DNA of 39,043 nucleotides from Planctomyces sp. SH-PL62 (GTDB lineage: Bacteria; Planctomycetota; Planctomycetia; Planctomycetales; Planctomycetaceae), in contig CAMDEA010000071.1 in the NCBI GenBank assembly GCA_945893045.1, forward strand, positions 1 through 39,043, written 5' to 3'. Made by a program: the position numbers and the translations under genes. The notes beneath the pieces are model-generated. The model did no database searches. It worked only from the letters and a program-made list of their open reading frames with translations, and had not been told where the DNA came from. Of the stretch, positions 24,901 to 30,900 are shown piece by piece. Numbering within the stretch: the first letter of the stretch is position 1; the number at the start of each line of letters is the position of its first letter.

Positions 24901-27900
24901 CTGTTCCGCGACGCAGTGATCACGATCAACGTGGCCAACGTCAACGAGCAGCCCGTGCTGGTAGGCAGCGGGCTCGACAACCGCTCGCGGCGCGACGGCG
25001 ACGAGCCGGAGACCGTGGACCTGGCACCGCTCTTCGTGGACCCGGATAACGGCGACACGCTGACGTTCAGCCTTGTGGCCAGCACGAATCCGGCGCTCGT
25101 CGATGTGCGGCTTATCAATGGCCATGAGTTGTCGTTCGAGTACCTCGACTATTCCGCCGGTCAGAATCGCAGCCCGGCGACTGTCACCGTGCGAGCGACA
25201 GACGCTGGTGGCTTGCAGGTCTCGGACACGTTTATCGTCTCGGTCGCACCGCAGCAGACGTTCGAGTACGCGCTCGTGATCACGCGCGACATCACGCCGC
25301 AAGTCACGGCCGAGGCTTTGCCGACGTCGCTGACTTCGGTGCTGGAGGGAGCGGATTACTTCGTCGAGGTGTGGGTCCGCGACCGGCTGGTGGTCGGTCA
25401 TCCCGATTTCCCGGCGACGCTCGACGAGTTTGAAGCCACGGAAGAAATCCTCTCCGCCGCGGTCGATCTGCGATTCGACCCCAGCTTGTCGATGTTCGAC
25501 GAGGTCATCACGACTGGGCTGTTCAATGGCTCGGACCCGGTGGGGGTCGATGAAGATGCCCCCCCCTTCAACAACTTGCGCGGGTTGATCGACAACTTGA
25601 ACGGCCGGATTCTGCTCTCCGATCCGAATCCCGACACGGCTCGGCTGTTTGCCCGCGTGGGAGCCGCGCGGTTCCGTGCGACCGGTTTGGGTTTGCAGAC
25701 ATTCGCGCTCGACCTGACTGGCAACGAACAACCGACCGTTCGTAGCTCGGGGGGCTTCAGTCAGACGATTCATCCCTCACAGATTCTGCTCGGACCGTCG
25801 CTGACGGTCGGTGTGGACCCCAACGGCAGTGCGGGTGCGACGCGATTGTTCGCGGCACCGCTCGTCGTGCCGCTGGGTGCCGGATCAACTTCGCCGACCA
25901 GTCTCGCGGTGGCGGACTTCGATGGACTCAATGGGATCGATCTGGTCAGCGCGAATGGTGGCTCGAACAACGCGCGCGTGGTGTTGAGCACTCCGCAAAT
26001 CGGATACACGGTGCAGCTCAATCCGGGTGATGTCGCGACCGGGATCAACTTCGGCAACCGCGCGCTGGCGGGTGAGATTCGTGGCGTCGTCTTCGCCGAT
26101 GCGAACGGCAACGGCGAACAGGACACGACCGAATCAGGCTTGGCTGGCTGGACCGTGTTCCTTGATCTCGACAATGACGGCCTCTTCGATCAAGACATCG
26201 ACGGCGACTCCAACACCGTCGATCCGGAACCGAATCGCGTCACCAGTGCCGCCGATCCCAACAACGCGAGCAGCCCGGCGGGCGAGTATGTCTTCCGCGA
26301 GTTGAAGTCTTTGCGAAGCTACACGGTCGGGCTGATGCCCCGCACCGGATTCACAGTCACGGCTCCGGGGACGAACGGCGGCCGGTACACGTTCACGCTC
26401 GGTGCCGGCGAGTTCCGCGAGAGCGTCAGTTTTGGTGTCGGTGATTCCGGGACCAGCGGACAGTCGGGCGATTCGGCCATCCAGGGATTCGTGTTTGAAG
26501 ACTTCAATGATGACCGCGTCCGCGATCCAAACGAAGGACTGGCCGGGATCGTGGTCTATGCCGATCTCAACGGGAACTCGATCCTCGATCCGACCGAGTC
26601 GCGTGCGACAACCGTCGGCGACAATCCCGCGACCTCCGCCGACGAGGCCGGCAGCTATTCGATCTTCAATGTTCGACCGGGGTCGTATCAGATTCGGATG
26701 GACCTCGCTGGCACCGGCAAGCGTCAAACGTCGCCGCTGACCAATCGCTTTGAACGTACTGAGTTCGTCGCCGGCGGTGGGCCGCAAGCCGTCGCCGTGG
26801 GCAACTTCAACATGGACTCGTTGCTCGATATCGCGGTTGCCAACGAGGACACCAGCAATGTGAGTCTGCTATTCCAATCGCTGACGGCTGGCCAAGTGGA
26901 TTCCATGGAACTCGACTTGGGACTCAGCCGAGGATTTGGAGCGTTCGCGGTTGTCTCCGGGAACTTCGACGGTCTGAACAACGGAGATGACTTAGCTGTC
27001 GCCAACACCTACACAAAGAATGTTTCGATCATACGCAACACCAATGGCTCGTTCGTGCGAATCGTCGATATGAAGCCCGAATTGGATGCCGTCAATGTGA
27101 CGGTCGGTGCCGGACCACGCTCGATCATCGCCGTTGATCTGGATTTGGACGGCGACCTGGATCTCGTGACGACCAATGAGTTCGGCCGCAATGTTTCGAT
27201 CCTGACGAACAACGGATCGGGCACGTTTTCAGTCAGCTCTGAGGCACTGGAAACGGTTCCGCTGGCGATCGCCGCCGCTGATGTGCTCGGCGACAGCAAA
27301 CCCGAATTGCTGATCACGCTGCGCGATACCGAGCAGGTCGCGATCCTGAGCCGAAACGCCAACGGCCGGTACTCGCTCAGCCAACTGGTGTCGGTGGGGG
27401 ATGCTCCGATCGGTATCGTGGCCGGCGATTTCAACGGCGATCAGCGCCAGGATTTCGCCGTCACCCGATTCCTGTCGAACTCGGTTGCGGTGTTTGTGAA
27501 TCAAGGGGGCTTCTTCCTGTCGCCGCGCATCTTCGCGGCCGATGTCGGCCCGGCGGCCATCGTCGCCATCGACCTCGAAGGGGACGGCGACCTCGATCTG
27601 GCCGTGACGCATCAGGCCAATGCGGGCGATGCCGTCACTCCCGATGTCAGCTTGCTGCGGAACGATGGCACGGCGCAGTTCTTATCGCCGGAGTCGGCCG
27701 GTGTGCTCAACGAATCTTCCGGAGCATTGCGATTCTCAATCGTCGCGCGGGATCTCGATGGCAACGGTGCGCCCGATCTGATCATCGCCGATAAAGACAG
27801 CGAACGAATCTCCGTCCTGAGAAACACGCTGCAACCCGGCTTCGTGACGGTGCGAGTCGTCGAATCGTTGGATGTGAACGACGTCAGCTTCACGCTCGAA

Positions 27901-30900
27901 ACACTGAATCAACCGCCGAGCTTCACGAAAGGTGCGAACCAATTGGTCGATGAAGACGCGGGAACACGAGAGATCACGAATTGGGCCACGTCGATCAGTT
28001 CCGGTGGCTCGAATGAACCAGCTCAGGCGGTCGATTTCGTCGTGCTGAACGACAACAACAATCTCTTCAGCGTCCAGCCGGCGATCTCCGCTGACGGCAC
28101 GCTGACCTATACCTCCGCCGACAACGCCAACGGGTTTGCCACCGTGACCGTCCGGATTCACGACGATGGTGGCACAGCCAACGGCGGCAAGGACACCAGC
28201 GATCCGCAAACCTTCACGATCACCGTCACGTCTCGTAACGACCAACCGGCAGCCGATGCGCAGTCGGTCACGACCCCCGAAGACATCGCCAAAGAAGTGA
28301 CGCTGACCGGTGCCGATCGCGACCCGGAGGTGACTCAGTCGCTGACGTTCTCGATCGTCATGCCGCCGACTCACGGAACGCTCGGCACTCTGGATGCTTC
28401 CACGGGGCGAGTCACTTACACGCCCGCTGAGAACTATCACGGCTCGGACAGCTTTACCTTCCGAGTCACCGACGACACGCTCGCTGGCGGCGCGGAACTG
28501 AACAGCGACGCGGTCACGGTCTCGCTGACCGTGGAATCGCGCAACGATGCGCCAGTCGGGGGGATCGACACCTATTCGGTGACCGAAGACACGACGCTGG
28601 AGGTCTCGGCCGCGGACGGGGTGCTGTTCAACGACACCGATGTCGATGGCGATTCGCTGACGGTGAATCTGGTCGATGCCGTCACGCACGGAACTCTGTC
28701 GCTGAACTCCAATGGATCATTCACCTATCGGCCGACCGAAAACTATCACGGCAGCGACTCGTTCACTTACCGAACGTTCGACGGTCAGGTCAGTTCGGAG
28801 TTGGTCACGGTGAATCTCGCGAGCACGGCGATCAACGATGATCCGGAAGCGGCACCGCAATCGGTTTCGACCGAGGAAGATATCGCGAAAGCAATGTCTT
28901 TGGCCGGCATGGATGGCGATCCCGAAGTGATTCAGACGCTCACGTTCGCGATCGCGAGCTTGCCAAGTCACGGCGAGTTGAGTGGGTTTGATTCCGCAAC
29001 CGGCGCGGTGATCTATTCACCGAGCCCCGAATTCAATGGCTCGGATAGCTTCACCTTTACCGTGACCGACGACAGCACGGCAGGAGGGGAGGCACGGACC
29101 AGTTCGCCGGCGACGGTTCAACTGACCGTCACCCCGATCAACGATCGCCCGGTCGCGAACGAACAGCAGGCGACGACCGATGAGGATGCGGCCGTCACGT
29201 TGACGCTCGGTGGCCACGACGGTGATGCCGACGTGACTCAGACTCTGACTTATGCGATTGCAACCAATCCGCTGCACGGCATTCTGAGCGGTTTCAACTC
29301 GCAAACAGGATCGGTGATTTACACGCCGACGACGGGCTATGCCGGTCCCGACAGCTTCACCTTCACCGTGATGGACGACGGCTCGGCGGGTGGCTCGGCG
29401 CTGACCAGCACGGAAGCGACTGTGTCATTGACGGTGAATGACCTCTTCGATGTGCGCTACGAAGTTCCGCCGACGACCAGCACTTTCCCGCTTGTGGCCG
29501 ACACCGTTGATGGCCGCTTGCGAGTCACGATCAACAGGATTCTCGACACACATGCCGATGGGATGAACTCGCGATTCATCCGCTCGCTGACGATCGTCGG
29601 CCGAGCCGGGGCGGACACGATCAACCTCTCCGGTTTGAATCGTGATCTGTATGAACGGCTGCGGACGATCGACCTCAGGGGCGACGCCGGAGTTGACCTG
29701 ATCACGGGCACCAACTTTGAAAATGTTGCCGAGCAAATCAGCGGCGGAGCCGGCAACGATGTGCTCAGAGGTGGCGGCGGCCGCGATCGGCTGGTGGAAA
29801 CTCAAACGGGAATTGTCGCGCTCAACGTGAGCCTCAAGATGGTGACGGGCAGCCCGGGAAGACTGACGCTCACCGGCTTCGGCACAGACACCATCGAGGC
29901 GTTTGAAGAGCTGTCGCTGACCGGCGCGGGGGGAGCGGACAAGATCATCGTCGATATTTTCCCAGGCAACGTGACTCTGGTCGGCGGGATTGGCAAAGAC
30001 ACCTTGGTCGGCGGTGGTTTTGCGGACGTGCTCGACGGCGGTGCCGGCGATGACTCGTTGACCGGAAACGGCGGCGATGATCAGCTCCTTGGCGGCAGCG
30101 AGATCGACAGCATCACCGAGTCGGATCTGGCCAACACTCTGGCGAGCAACTTCGTGCTGACTCCGATCAGCTTGCTTGGACACGGCTCAGACACGTTGAA
30201 CTCGATCGAGAAGGCGAAGCTGTCCACATCGAACGTCGGCTCGCGGATTGATGCCTCCGCTTACGGAGGCGACACCACCCTGACGGGAGGAAATGGAAAC
30301 GACACGCTCATCGGCGGCACCGGAGCGGATTCCATTGTGGGGGGCAAAGGAAACGACACCATCACTGGCGGCTTGGGACGCGACACTCTGACGGGAGGAA
30401 CGGACGCCGGCACCAGAGACACGTTGATTGAATCCGTCAGCGGCATCGTCACGATCATCGCCACGAGGCTGACGACGGCAACCCCTGGAACGACCGCCAT
30501 CGTCATCGAGACGCTGTCGGGATTTGACGCCGTCTCACTGACGGGCGGCAGCGGCCCCGACACGATCAACGCGAGTTCGCTGACCTTTGCTGTGACTTTG
30601 TTGGGAGGCGGAGGAGGCGACTCTCTGGTTGGAGGAACCAGCGGCGACCTTTTGGATGGTCAAGGAGGCGACGATTCGCTGACGGGTGGCTTGGGGGCTG
30701 ACACGATCGGCGGCGGCGAGGACGGAGTCGATCGCTTGATCGAAGTCAGCAAGGCCACGGCCGCGACGACGTTCCTGCTCACTGACACTTCACTGTCCGG
30801 CTTCGGCGGCGACACGCTGTCGAACCTCGAACACGCCCACCTGACGGGTGGTGCGGGAATCGACACCATGAATTCCGAGAGCTTCACACGAGGCAGCGTC

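Noticed and set aside
26071..26775. Acidic DxNxDG loops considered as dockerin repeats
   Set aside because: They fall in the first strand-loop of SdrD-B domains (GxVxxDxNxNGxxD...E.GLxG) and lack the duplicated dockerin helix pattern.
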